64,000 nucleotides of DNA, taken from Glandiceps talaboti. Lineage: Eukaryota > Hemichordata > Enteropneusta > Spengelidae. Of this stretch, positions 24,991 to 38,965 are shown piece after piece. Position numbers and translations under genes: made by a program. The notes beneath the pieces are model-generated. The model was not told the DNA's origin, did no database searches, and was given only the letters and a program-made list of their open reading frames with translations. Where the stretch lies: the NCBI RefSeq assembly GCF_964340395.1, contig NC_135561.1, positions 23,374,486 to 23,438,485 of the forward strand, given 5' to 3'. Each line of letters starts with the position of its first letter. The stretch's first letter is position 1.

Positions 24991-26484
24991 ATATGAGTGA
25001 ATGAATAAAATAGGTGAAATCTGAAGTAGACAGAAAATATAAATATAAAAAATATAACCAACAGACATTGGAAATTTTGGAATTTATCAATGTGAATAAA
25101 ATTAACTAAATATGATATTCTGAATTGAATTAGTGAACAAAATAGCAATAAATCGATCAATTGATATTAATGACGAAGAACAGCCCCCCCCCCCCCCAAC
25201 CTATTTAATCAAACAAGACAAATGTGGCAGGCCTCCATTCTTTCACTGCTAAATACATAACGTGAAACACACGGTTTTCATTTCAATGTTGGCGCGTTGC
25301 TCACTTTTTGACGAAATAATTGACACTGGTTGATTGGTATTAACCGTGCATAACATGAGTCGTCGTACACAGGTCGCACACATTCGCACGTAAACGTTTT
25401 TGGGTTTTTATACGATTTGGCGGCAATCTGATTAAAATCCGAGTGGATGGCCGACTATTTGTTCACTATTTATAGTTCTTTTTATTTCTGGTTCATGTTT
25501 GGTCCTCGTCAATTCAGGGCGGCGACAAAAACGGCATAAATATAAGACGAACCACCACACCGGAACAACTAATCGCCCACCACACCGGAACAACTAACTG
25601 CATCTGATTTTAATCAGATCGGATTTTGGAAGAAATTTGTTGAAACGAAAATCATGTTCAGATTATTTTGGCGGGAAAATGATTGTTTTGAAGGCGTCAA
25701 AGGTTATACAGAGACACAAAGTAGAAAAAAAATAGAGAAAGGGCGTAGGTTTAGTTTATGTAAAAGCAATTGGTTTGTTTGATAATAATACAAGTTGGTA
25801 GATGTGATTGACTAGGCGGTGCTCAATCTATGTATTGACCCAGTATGTAGACTGTCTGTAGTGATAAGCGTTCTACTGATACTCTATTCTATGCATCAAA
25901 GAACACGACAAATTACTTATTACAGCCTAAATACATGCCTATTTGTTCCTCTCCGTTTTCCGTTGTCCTGTTTCCGATATTAAGCATGAAGTCTATTAGC
26001 CGCAGGCTTGGTTTTATGATATGACGAGATTGACAAAATTCACCTCGTCATTTTGCCCAATAAAGCTAGTGTGATTTCATCCTAAGATGTCGCAAATTGA
26101 CCTAACATTTCAATTTCCCGTTTCTACTTGTCCTTTATTATTTCCATCACACTATTTATTGAAAATTAGTAATTTCGCTTGTCCAACCAGGTACGTGTAT
26201 ACATTTGCAGCAATCGTCACGGTATGAATTACAAGTGAACCCTTAGCTTTGTGGACTTTGCTTTACTCCGTTACTGTCTAGTCGTATCAAACTGAACAAA
26301 CCGTGAAATAGTCGACAAGCTACTCTAATAGAAACCGGTCCGTTTTTGTCAAATTGACGATCGATAGAATTTCATTTTCTCTATTTTTGTTGTCAGTGTA
26401 AATTATTAATACAATCAGATCCTTTTTTAGAAAGTTCATGTTATTGGCTACAGCGACGTTTATACAGTTTTGATGTCATGTTTG
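24991..26484. other. non-coding stretch
   Basis: Mostly unique AT-rich DNA. It holds a run of about 14-15 C near 25184-25198 and a two-copy repeat of CCACCACACCGGAACAACTA at about 25549-25598. No gene recognised. Confidence 0.5.
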
Positions 26485-28208
26485 AAATCGTCATTTTACC
26501 TGCCCTACCGTAGCATGTCAGCTGACAAATCGTCATTTTACCTGCCCTACCGTAGCATGTCAGCTGACAAATCGTCATTTTACCTGCCCTACCGTAGCAT
26601 GACAAACGACAAATCGTCATTTTACCTGCCCTACCGAAGCATGTTAAACGACAAATCGCCATTTTACCTGCCCTACCGTAGCATGACAAACGACAAATTG
26701 TTCTTTTACCTGCCCTACCGTAGCATGTCAGATGACAAATCGTCATTTTACCTGCCCTATCGTAGCATGTTAAACGACAAATCGTCATTTTACCTGCCCT
26801 ACCGTTGCATGTCAGACGACAAATCGTCATTTTACCTGCCCTACCGTAGCATGTCAGACGACAAATCGTCATTTTACCTGCCCTACCGTTGCATGTCAGA
26901 CGACAAATCGTCATTTTACCTGCCCTACCGTAGCATGTCAGATGACAAATCGTCATTTTACCTGCCCTACCGTAGCATGTCAGATGACAAATCGTCATTT
27001 TACCTGCCCTACCGTAGCATGTCAAACGACAAATCGTCATTTTACCTGCCCTACTGTAGCATGGCAAACGACAAATCGTCATTTTACCTGCCCTACCGTA
27101 GCATGTCAAACGACAAATCGTCATTTTACCTGCCCTACTGTAGCATGTCAAACGACAAATCGTCATTTTACCTGCCCTACTGTAGCATGTCAGACGACAA
27201 ATCGTCATTTTACCTGCCCTACCGTAGCATGTCAAACGACAAATCGTCATTTTACCTGCCCTACCGTAGCATGTTAAACGACAAATCGTCATTTTACCTG
27301 CCCTATCGCAGCATGACAAACGACAAATCGTCATTTTACCTGCCCTACCGTAGCATGTCAGATGACAAATCGTCATTTTACCTGCCCTACCGTAGCATGT
27401 CAGATGACAAATCGTCATTATACCTGCCATACCGTAGCATGTCAGATGACAAATCGTCATTTTACCTGCCCTACCGTAGCATGTCAGCTGACAAATCGTC
27501 ATTTTACCTGCCCTATCGTAGCATGTTAAACGACAAATCGTCATTTTACCTGCCCTACCGTTGCATGTCAGATGACAAATCGTCATTTTACCTGCCCTAC
27601 CGTAGCATGTCAGATGACAAATCGTCATTTTACCTGCCCTACCGTAGCATGTCAGATGACAAATCGTCATTTTACCTGCCCTACTGTAGCATGGCAAACG
27701 ACAAATCGTCATTTTACCTGCCCTATCGTAGCATGTCAGATGACAAATCGTCATTATACCTGCCATACCGTAGCATGTCAGATGACAAATCGTCATTTTA
27801 CCTGCCCTACTGTAGCATGTCAGCTGACAAATCGTCATTTTACCTGCCCTATCGTAGCATGTTAAACGACAAATCGTCATTTTACCTGCCCTACCGTTGC
27901 ATGTCAGATGACAAATCGTCATTTTACCTGCCCTACCGTAGCATGTCAGATGACAAATCGTCATTTTACCTGCCCTACCGTAGCATGACAAACGACAAAT
28001 CGTCATTTTACCTGCCCTACCGTAGCATGTCAGATGACAAATCGTCATTTTCCCTACCCTACCGTAGCATGTCAGATGACAAATCGTCATTTTACCTGCC
28101 CTATCGTAGCATGTTAAACGACAAATCGTCCTTTTACCTGCCCTACCGTAGCATGTCAGATGACAAATCGTCCTTTTACCTGCCCTACCGTAGCATGTCA
28201 GATGACAA
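26485..28208. repeat. 42-bp minisatellite, about 41 copies, with 8-unit higher-order repeat
   Basis: The unit reads GACAAATCGTCATTTTACCT, GCCCTACCGTAGCATGTCAG, AT. It is open over about 550-590 codons on both strands (14-residue repeats), because the unit is a multiple of three without stops in either frame. A rare variant (TCATTATACCTGCCATACC) recurs 336 bp apart, marking a duplicated 8-unit block. No coding claim is made. Confidence 0.95.
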
Positions 28209-30989
28209 CGATTTTTGGGGGTTGGTACACAGAATGTTTTGGCAATGAATTGAATTCAGTTCAAGAAAACTAAGACCGAAACACGAAGTATCAATGCTGT
28301 GATTTTTTTTGTCATTTCTTGTTATAATGATATGTTTCGGTGTAAATTGTAATTGTACATTTGGCAGAGCATTGCCGTAGGATGAATAGCTTGCTGTCTA
28401 CTGTCTACATTAACTTACACGCCATTAAAATGTATAGGCAATTATACCATAGGTCAAAACAAAATAATTGAAATTCACTGTTGGAATCGGTTACCATAGC
28501 AATGCTATGTCTAAAGTGACGTTTCCGTTTTAATCGAGAGATAGGAAATTGTAGTCATCTCGTTTTTCCTGCCTATGAGAGACTAACAAAGTACATACTG
28601 GGACATCTTTCTGCAGGCTATATTCTTTTATTCGCCAATGCCACGTTTCGTGCCAATGACGAATAGAGTATGCCATATCGTTTATATAGAGAGAACAGGG
28701 AAGAGATTCCAACTGCTTCTTAGTCAGACATCTTACAATTATATTCGAACAACTCAAAGATGAAATACTTGATCACGTTTATGTTTTTCTTACTTCGTGT
28801 TAGTTTCAAAAATGGCAAACAAATTGGCCTTATGTGGTTGAAAGTTTTATATGACGATATCTAGTAGCGAATTACACCATTGACTGAGTTGTCGACGGAC
28901 CAGCTGACCACATATTGACTTTCGATCAAGAGCAATTATCAATAAGTCATCAACCAATCAAGGCATTTATTTATCAGCTGCCCTTACAATCTTCACTTCT
29001 GGCCGAGTTCCATATGATCAGAAGTTTCAAGAAAAATTGGTTGTTATTCTATTTTCAATTCAAGTAAGCCCGTGAATCTCCATTGTTGGTTTGTTACCTT
29101 GCTACATCGCCATTGCTGTGTCCTGTATTTATCTTGTACCTGTGTATACGTATGTCCGTACCGTATGTTATCAGTTAGTGTAGAAATCTCAAACGACATG
29201 GCCATACCGTTATGATAACACAGTGCTCAAAATTAGGACCTTTCTGTACCGTCAACCACTGCCACCCCCACCCACCCACCCCAGCCATCACATTTAGGTT
29301 TAAACCACAAACATAATAATAATTAATGTATTGCATAATATGCTGTGTCCCGTGCTTCAATCTGAAATTCCGATTTCATGTAAGAGTTTGGTTTCCGTCC
29401 TCTCGGTGTGTGAGATGTTTAGAGGCATGTACGACTTTCCGTACAATCAAGGCAACAAAATAATTTGGAACGATTGTCTTCTTAAAATTTGAAATGATCA
29501 CCCAATGATTGTTATGACGTCACACATTATATTTAGTTGGTGTAAATCATGTAAACAATAAGTCTTAAAATTCTATACGTTTTCTAAAATTCCATCACTA
29601 TCTACGTTTTCTAAAATTTCTGTATCTCAGGAAAGCGATGTCCCCTGATTGCACTAATGTAGCTTCAAGATTAAAACTGTCCCATGCTCTGTGTTGGTTG
29701 GTGGAAAATATAGCCCACCAACTCGTAGTGACGGGGAAGGGATGGGAGGGTTAATCTATGATTAGGAGAAGTCGATAGCTGGGTAGAAGTACAGATAAGA
29801 AGACTTTCAAATTATTAATTGTACGGAAGCTCTTCAACAGCAGCTTTATTGTCATGACAAAAATCCTTCTTAAAAAGTAATAAAGCCAATTACCAAACCC
29901 ATTTTAGACATAGTGTCTGATACAACCTGGACGCCCTTCACGTTTTACCATCTTGGCATACAACTATTGTATTTTCCACGTCTCAGTTCTTTTCTCAAAG
30001 CAAAACCTCGGAAACGCCTTGTCGGTGGTTTTCTTTATTTGGAAAAAAAAGTTGTAAAATTCCAACGAACATGATGAGCAGCAGTGTGCAATTATGAGCC
30101 AACTTTAGGCGGGAGTAGGTTTGAGTTGCTGGCAAGCATATCTTCAGTGTTAAAAATATAGATGTAGACTACAGAATAGTATGAAAATAACGCCCACGTC
30201 AACTCTTTGGTTGGCCTTTAGAAGCTGCTGTATTAGAAGGTGTGCTTAGACGTACACGGTAATCCGAGACTACCTTGAAAATGATACAGTGGCATGAACC
30301 ATAATGCATTTGGATATATATCAAAGGAATATCATCAAAATGCTAATGAAGGATACAAAATTTAGCGAGAAATGAGTGAATAGTAGGAATAGAAATAAGT
30401 CTAGGGGTGTCATATGTGAACAATTAAAGTCCTACAAGACGATAGTTGTTTGCTTCTGATGCGGCGTGTTATTTGACCCATCATTACGATTACATAGTCA
30501 GAGTTGTATTCAACTGAAATCTGTGTCGAGAGAGAACTGCTTACAATGTGTAAAGACGTATTAACTGTGTCACCTGATACTACTTTATATTATGCCATCT
30601 TTACATCCCATCCATTTCCGTTTTCAATTGATGAAAACAGCTAATTTGGCGAGACCAATCTTAGGCATTCACAGCGCCAAATTCGTGTTTGTTAAGTGCT
30701 TTGTAATAATAGCTGCTTCAATAAACTTTGAAATGAGGATTTTGTATAGAATAGTAATACGTCCAGACACTTTGAATTCAGCAAGCCACGCAGAGGTCGC
30801 TTCAAAAAATCACGATGACTGACATATCTTGTATTCCTCATCGCATTTCTATCGGCACCACACCAGATATGGTGGCCTTTTTTCCGGAATGGAAAAGCCA
30901 ACTTTTAGAGTACGATTCTCCATTTTTGTTTGTGACCAGCTCTCAATTTTAAGGATGGAACACATTTAATGCTGACTTGTTAATAACTG
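28209..30989. other. non-coding stretch, about 2.8 kb
   Basis: The longest part of the putative intron without an array. No exon, RNA gene or element is recognised. It contains a TGACGTCA octamer at 29515-29522. Confidence 0.5.
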
Positions 30990-32795
30990 GGAATACTGTA
31001 CATTGTTAATAACTAGGAATACTGTACATTGTTAATAACTGGGAACACTGTACATTGTTAATAACTGGGAATACCATACATTGTTAATAACTAGGAATAC
31101 TGTACATTGTTAATAACTAGGAATACTGTACATTGTTAATAACTGGGAATACCATACATTGTTAATAACTGGGAATACCGTACATTATTAATAACTAGGA
31201 ATACTGTACATTGTTAATAACTAGGAATACTGTACATTATTAATAACTAGGAATACTGTACATTATTAATAACTAGGAATACCATACATTGTTAATAACT
31301 GGGAATACTGTACATTGTTAATAACTAGGAATTCCATACATTGTTAATAACTAGGAATATCGTACATTATTAATGACTAGGAATACTGTACATTGTTAAT
31401 AACTAGGAATACTGTACATTGTTAATAACTAGGAATACTGTACATTGTTAATAACTAGGAATATCGTACATTATTAATAACTAGGAATACTGTACATTGT
31501 TAATAACTAGGAATACTGTACATTGTTAATAACTAGGAATACTGTACATTGTTAATAACTAGGAATACTGTACATTGTTAATAACGGGGAATACTGTACA
31601 TTGTAAATAACTGGGAATACTGTACATTGTTGATAACTGGGAATACTGTACATTGTTAATAACTAGGAATACTGTCCATTGTTAATAACTGGGAATACTG
31701 TACATTGTTAATAACTGGGAATACTGTATATTGTTAATAACTGGGAATACTGTACATTGTTAATAACTAGGAATACTGTACATTGTTAATAACTAGGAAT
31801 ACTGTACATTGTTAATAACTAGGAATACTGTACATTGTTAATAACTGGGAACACTGTACATTGTTAATAACTAGAAATACTGTACATTGTTAATAACTAG
31901 GAATACTGTACATCGTTAATAACTAGGAATACCATCCATTGTTAATAACTAGGAATACTGTACATTATTAATAACTAGGAATACTGTACATTATTAATAA
32001 CTACGAATACTGTACATTGTTAATAACTAGGAATACTGTACATTTTTAATAACTAGGAATACTGTACATTGTTAATAACTAGGAATACTGTACATTGTTA
32101 ATAACTGGGAATACTGTACATTGTTAATAACGGGGAATACTGTACATTGTTAATAACTAGGAATGCCATACATTGTTAATAACTAGGAATACTGTACATT
32201 GTAAATAACTGGGAATACTGTACATTGTTGATAACTGGGAATACTGTACATTGTTAATAACTAGGAATACTGTACATTGTAAATAACTGGGAATACTGTA
32301 CATTGTTGATAACTGGGAATACTGTACATTGTTGATAACTGGGAATACCATCCATTGTTAATAACTAGGAATACCATCCATTGTTAATAACTAGGAATAC
32401 TGTACATTGTTAACAACTCGGAATACTGTACATTGTTAATAACTGGGAATACTGTACATTGTTAATAACTGGGAATACTGTACATTGTTAATAACTAGGA
32501 ATACTGTACATTGTTAATAACTAGGAATACTGTACATTGTTAATAACTAGGAATACTGTACATTGTTAATAACTAGGAATACTGTACATTGTTAATAACT
32601 GGGAATACTGTACATTGTTAATAACTAGGAATACTGTACATTGTTAATAACTAGGAATACTGTACATTATTAATAACTAGGAATACCATCCATTGTTAAT
32701 AACTAGGAATACCATCCATTGTTAATAACTAGGAATACCATCCATTGTTAATAACTAGGAATACTGTACATTGTTAATAACTGGGAATACTGTGT
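30990..32795. repeat. 26-bp minisatellite, about 69 copies
   Basis: The unit reads AACTAGGAATACTGTACATT then GTTAAT. Common variants are CTAGG/CTGGG and CTGTAC/CCATAC/CCATCC. Most units contain CATTGTT, a SOX-type core. Confidence 0.95.
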
Positions 32796-32799
32796 GGCA

Positions 32800-33890
32800 T
32801 CTATTGCCTAGTTTCATGTTCCAAAACGGGTGACATTATATCTATTGCCTAGTTTCATGTTCCAAAACGGATGACATCTTATCTATTGCCTAGTTTCATG
32901 TTCCAAAATGGGTGACATCTTATCTATTGCCTAGTTTCATGTTCCAAAACGGGTGACATTATATCTATTGCCTAGTTTCATGTTCCAAAACGGGTGACAT
33001 CTTATCTATTGCCTAGTTTCATGTTCCAAAACGGATGACATCTTATCTATTGCCTAGTTTCATGTTCCAAAATGGGTGACATCTTATCTATTGCCTAGTT
33101 TCATGTTCCAAAACGGGTGACATCTTATCTATTGCCTAGTTTCATGTTCCAAAACGGATGACATCTTATCTATTGCCCAGTTTCATGTTCCAAAACGGGT
33201 GACATCTTATCTATTGCCTAGTTTCATGTTCCAAAACGGGTGACATCTTATCTATTGCCTAGTTTCATGTTCCAAAACGGGTGACATCTTATCTATTGCC
33301 TAGTTTCATGTTCCAAAACGGGTGACATCTTATCTATTGCCTAGTTTCATGTTCCAAAACGGGTGACATTATATCTATTGCCCAGTTTCATGTTCCAAAA
33401 CGGATGACATCTTATCTATTGCCTAGTTTCATGTTCCAAAACGGGTGACATTATATCTATTGCCTAGTTTCATGTTCCAAAACGGGTGACATTATATCTA
33501 TTGCCTAGTTTCATGTTCCAAAACGGGTGACATTATATCTATTGCCTAGTTTCATGTTCCAAAACGGGTGTCATTATATCTATTGCCCAGTTTCATGTTC
33601 CAAAACTGGTGATATTATATCTATTGCCCAGTTTCATGTTCCAAAACGGGTGACATTATATCTATTGCCTAGTTTCATGTTCCAAAACGGGTGACATTAT
33701 ATCTATTGCCTAGTTTCATGTTCCAAAACGGATGACATTATATCTATTGCCTAGTTTCATGTTCCAAAACGGGTGACATTATATCTATTGCCTAGTTTCA
33801 TGTTCCAAAAAGGGGTGACATTATATCTATTGCCTAGTTTCATGTTCCAAAACGGATGACATCATATGTGTTGCCTATTTGCATGTTCCA
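32800..33890. repeat. 41-bp minisatellite, about 26 copies
   Basis: The unit contains TCTATTGCCTAGTTTCATGT, TCCAAAACGGGTGACATCTT, A. Variants are CATCTTA/CATTATA and GGGTG/GGATG. It begins within a few bases of the end of the 26-bp array. Confidence 0.95.
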
Positions 33891-35534
33891 AAACGAAGTT
33901 CATTAACTTTAATTGCACAATTGCCCATCCCTCATTTTTTTCTTTAAATCAAAGATTGGCCGTAGCCATGGTGTACATTTATCCTGATTTGGCCAATTGT
34001 ATCTTCAACACTTCGTTGTTGCCATAGTAACTGTCTACCTTTAAGCTCAGCAAAACTGCTCTCATGTCGGTAAATTCCCTTCCATTCACTGTCAATCATA
34101 TGAGATACTATCTTTCAAAGTTTTCAAGATTTTCTTCTTCATCCAGTGAGATGCCATTTTCTTGGAGTTTACGATCTCTTTCGTCAATGAGATGCCACGT
34201 TTTCAAATTTAAGAGATGATATTCGTCAAATGGAGTATTATCGTTTTGTGTTTAAAAACACGATCTGCTCACTTCGTGCACATTGTAGATGAAAACCATC
34301 AGATGGGAATCTGAATAAAGAAAAGCAATGTTTATACAGGTAGCTAGCAATAAGTAAAACGACTGAGGGGAGATGACGTGATTCACATTGGTAGATTGAC
34401 CTGACTTTTAAAGTTTGCTACTCTTACACCTCAGGTGGAAATAGATATTTCTCCAAGTTGATAAACTGTATTAAGAAGTTAATTTCCTTATTGCCCTCAC
34501 GACACGCCACTGCCACATCAAAAAGCCGAGCCTAAGGCACATCGGAAAGATGGATTTTCCGCATGTGTGAGTTTGACGAACCTGGACCGTATACGAAGGT
34601 ATAATTTTATCTCCTGGCAGAGCTATATTAAATAAATCAAGAATCGTGATATGAGGGAAAAAAACTAGATTGAGTTTGTAGCCTAAAGCACGGCACATCA
34701 TGTATAGAAAGACATGCTAAAGATGTGAAAGCCACAGCATCAGTACAATCAGGGTATTTTATCCGAAAAAAATACGGAGATGTGAAAGTTTAATAAAATT
34801 TGGAAGGGCAAGAGAGATAACACAAGGTTAGAAGAAAATGAGTTTTTAAGATGATTAGAGTGAATGGTAAGTGTGATAAGGTCAAACTGTAGAGTCCCTA
34901 TAGACACTGATAACAGCACACATAGCCTCCAACACACACTAACTCTACCTACAATACTACACACACCACGTGCACCAACGCTACTCAAAACAGTCACCAA
35001 ATCATTTCCTTAGGGAAACTTTTACCAAGCTTTTTGATGAAAGTCCACACACACGTGCTGAAGGTATTCCAGTTTAATGTCTATATCGGATTGCCTTGAA
35101 CGACTCTCCCGCCTGTATGCACCACTCATAGCATGTCTTTATGTACAGAAAGTGTATCTAATTCGCCCAAACTAAAAATGACTTCAATTCCACCTAAGTT
35201 AGTAGTTTTAGTGGTATGTATCTATAGTTACAACGTAGGAGCTTTTTGGAAATGGCTTGCCTTCACCAATGCCATCGTTCAATACACATGTATGTATTCG
35301 TTGTAACTTTACATATAAATATATGTGCTATAATGTAATTCCTTACCTTAGCTCACTTATGTTTGATAAACTCATGCATTCAGTCTTGCTACAACCAATA
35401 GACAAATTATGACAATGCTATGTTCAACCGTATCCATCGATTAAACCATGTTCTTGATTCACATTAATGTGGTCCACTGTGTTGTTCAGAACACATTAAC
35501 TTGATACATTTGTACATTTTGTTGATGTCTTAGA
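33891..35534. other. non-coding stretch
   Basis: No gene or element recognised; short frames at 34471-34701 and 34749-35000 (minus) show no known features. Confidence 0.5.
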
Positions 35535-36385
35535 GAGACTCTATCATATAGAATGTATTGAATCAGATGTTATAGAGACTCTATCATATAGAATGTATTG
35601 ATGTTATAGAGACTCTATCATATAGAATGTATTGATGTTATAGAGACACTATCATATAGAATGTATTGATGTTATAGAGACTCTATCATATAGAGAGTAT
35701 TGATGTTATAGAGACACTATCATATAGAATGTATTGATGTTGTAGAGACTCTATCATATAGAATGTATTGATGTTATAGAGACTCTATCATATAGAATGT
35801 ATTCATGTTGTAGAGACTCTATCATATAGAATGTATTGATGTTGTAGAGACACTATCATATAGAATGTATTGATGTTATAGAGAGACTCTATCATATAGA
35901 ATGTATTGATGTTATAGAGACACTATCATATAGAATGTATTGATGTTGTAGAGACTCTATCATATAGAATGTATTGATGTTATAGAGACTCTATCATATA
36001 GAATGTATTCATGTTATAGAGACTCTATCATATAGAATGTATTCATGTTGTAGAGACTCTATCATATAGAATGTATTCATGTTGTAGAGACTCTATCATA
36101 TAGAATGTATTCATGTTATAGAGACACTATCATATAGAATGTATTCATGTTGTAGAGACACTATCATATAGAATGTATTCATGTTGTAGAGACTCTATCA
36201 TATAGAATGTATTCATGTTGTAGAGACTCTATCATATAGAATGTATTCATGTTGTAGAGACTCTATCATATAGAATGTATTCATGTTGTAGAGACTCTAT
36301 CATATAGAATGTATTGATGTTATAGAGACTCTATCATATAAAATGTATTCATGTTATATAGAGACTCTATCATATAGAAAGTATT
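35535..36385. repeat. 34-bp satellite, array A, about 25 copies
   Basis: The unit reads GTTATAGAGACTCTATCATA then TAGAATGTATTGAT, with GTTGTAG and TATTCAT variants grouped toward the right half. The same family returns at 38966-40430 with TAGAGAGTATTG instead of TAGAATGTATTG. Confidence 0.95.
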
Positions 36386-36837
36386 GAAAGTATACAAATT
36401 GAACACCGCTAAATTGATACTGATAGTCGCAAGTACAATTTCAGCGATAATCGATTTTGAAGTCGTGTTTGCGAGTCGAAGCAGTACTGATCAAATCACA
36501 ATAATTTGTTACTTTGTAGCAAAGAATACATCACCTTCTTGTTTCACTGACATGTACATAATTTGTCTATTTACGTCTCTATTAAATCCACCATCTTATC
36601 AGAACGTAGCAAATTACGTTTCTCTGGATAGCATGGAAGGAGCGGAATTATTTTATTAAATAACAAGTTATCAAAAATCTATCAAAGGTCAATCAAAAGT
36701 GATATGGTTGATTAAACTTCTATCAGTTTTTAAACGTGTTTCTAATCGAGACACCAAGAATTAGACTTTAAGGTCACTTCAAAACCAATTTAAAAATATG
36801 ATTCCTATTATTATTTTACGTTTTTGATCACCAGCGT
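36386..36837. other. non-coding spacer between arrays
   Basis: Contains a 91-codon open frame from 36384 without recognisable features; no strong splice context was seen. Confidence 0.4.
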
Positions 36838-38190
36838 TGTTCAGTGTTGGTGTTGTAGTTACAACACAGTGTTAGTGTTGCAGTCAAAACATATAGTCTT
36901 AGTGTTGCAGTCAAAACACAGTGTTAGTGTTGCAGTCAAAACACACAGTGTTAGTGTTGCATTCAAAACACACAGTGTTAGTGTTGCATTCAAAACACAC
37001 AGTGTTAGTGTTGCATTCAAAACGCACAGTGTTAGTGTTGCAGTCAAAACACAGTGTCATTGTTACAGTCAAAACACAGTGTTAGTGTTACAGTCAAAAC
37101 ACACAGTGTTAGTGTTGCAGTCAAAACGCACATTGTTAGTATTGCAGTCAAAACACAGTGTTAGTGTTACAGTCAAAACACAGTGTTAGTGTTGCAGTCA
37201 AAACGCACAGTGTTAGTGTTGCAGTCAAAACGCACATTGTTAGTGTTGCAGTCAAAACACAGTGTTAGTGTTACAGTCAAAACACAGTGTTAGTGTTGCA
37301 GTCAAAACACAGTGTTAGTGTTGCAGTCAAAACGCACAGTGTTAATGTTACAGTCAAAACACACAGTGTTAGTGTTACAGTCAAAATGCACATTGTTAGT
37401 GTTACAGTCAAAACACACAGTATTAGTGTTACAGTTTGCAGTCAAAACACACAGTGTTAGTGTTGCAGTCAAAACACACTGTTAGTTTTGCAGTTTGCAG
37501 TCAAAACACATAGTATTAGTGTTGCAGTCAAAACATAGTATTAGTGTTACAGTCAAAACAGTGTCACTGTTACAGTCAAAACACATAGTGTTAGTGTTAC
37601 AGTCAAAACACACAGTGTTAGTGTTGCAGTCAAAACACATAGTGTTACAGTCAAAACACAGTGTTAGTGTTACAGTCAAAACACACAGTGTTAGTGTTAC
37701 AGTCAAAACACAGTGTTAGTGTTACTGTCAATACACACAGTGTTAGTGTTGCAGTCAAAACACACAGTGTTAGTGTTGCAGTCAAAACACAGTGTTAGTG
37801 TTACTGCCAATACACACAGTGTTAGTGTTGCAGTCAATACACACAGTATCAAAGTAACAGTCAAAACACACAGTGTTAGTGTTACAGTTAAAACACATAG
37901 TGTCAATGTAACAGTCAAAACACACAGTGTTAGTGTTACTGTCAATACACACAGTGTTAGTGTTGCAGTCAAAACACACAGTGTTAGTGTTACAGTTAAA
38001 ACACATAGTGTCAATGTAACAGTCAAAACACAGTGTTAGTGTTACAGTTAAAACACATAGTGTCAATGTAACAGTCAAAACACACAGTGTTAGTGTTACA
38101 GTTAAAACACATAGTGTCAATGTAACAGTCAAAACACACAGTGTCAGTGTTAGTGTTGTTGTTAAAATACCTAGTGCTTCGTTTGCAGTC
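36838..38190. repeat. 23-27-bp minisatellite, about 50 copies
   Basis: The unit reads AGTGTTAGTGTTGCAGTCAA then AACACAC, with length variation (ACAC/AC) and TTGCAG/TTACAG variants. In the right part a longer composite unit appears that includes ATAGTGTCAATGTAACAGTC. Confidence 0.95.
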
Positions 38191-38410
38191 AAAACACTTT
38201 GTAATAACAACCTTTGGTCATTTTACAAGAACTTATTGTCACTATGTTTAACCAACCTGATAAACGTGTTGTAAGGACATTGTGTTGGTGCTGTAGTTAA
38301 AACACATAGTGTTAGTGTTGAAGTTGAAACGAGTTTTAGTGATGTAGTCAGAACACATAGTGTTTTAGTCAAAATGCACAGTTTTGTAGTCTGGACACAT
38401 AGTGTTAGTG
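38191..38410. repeat. degenerate edge of the AGTGTTAGTGTT array
   Basis: Diverged copies (ACACATAGTGTTAGTGTTG, TTTTAGTCAAAATGCACAG) are spaced irregularly, as expected at the decaying edge of an array. Confidence 0.65.
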
Positions 38411-38965
38411 CTTTCGCGGGAACAATTAAGTGTTTGCTGTATTTGAAAGAGATTGCATATTTTCTGGTCGTTGATAATAATATTACCTCTTACATAGCAT
38501 TTAGCGTGTATAATTATGGTGTTTAGCCTGCAGACTTACTAGTGCTATTACTACCCCTTTGATGATATTTGCCTTCAAGACACATCATTCAACTAATAAT
38601 TGACGATCGTTTATTTTAATGTACAATCTGTACAGTACTGTGCTGTGGTTCACAGCCAAACCCAGCTAATCTTAACTTTAACTTCTAACCCGCCAAAAGC
38701 TCATATCACATTGTACAAGTTTGAACTTCTGTATGCGCTTCTTAGTGTTTGTTTTTTTTTGGTTGTGGGCATGTTTGTGGGTTTGTTTCTTTCTTTCTTT
38801 CAAGTGTTAGTGCTTTATTCCCATATGTATTATAACTTAAATGTCGTCTTCATAACAAAGACATCATCTCCCCACTAATGCACAACTCCCTCTCCCCCCC
38901 CCACACACACTTATAAAGATTTTGAAATATCAGATTCTCCATGTCTATATTCATATACATCACTG
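38411..38965. other. non-coding stretch
   Basis: No gene recognised; a T-rich tract lies near 38750-38800 and a short C run near 38895. Confidence 0.45.

Noticed and set aside
26441-28248. Long open frames on both strands (549 and 592 codons)
   Set aside because: A 42-bp unit without stops in either direction explains both. Two opposite repeat proteins from one array are implausible.
30990-33890. CRISPR array
   Set aside because: Units are contiguous without unique spacers, and the context is animal DNA.
36384-36659. 91-codon open frame between arrays
   Set aside because: No recognisable features; it starts at the edge of the 34-bp array.
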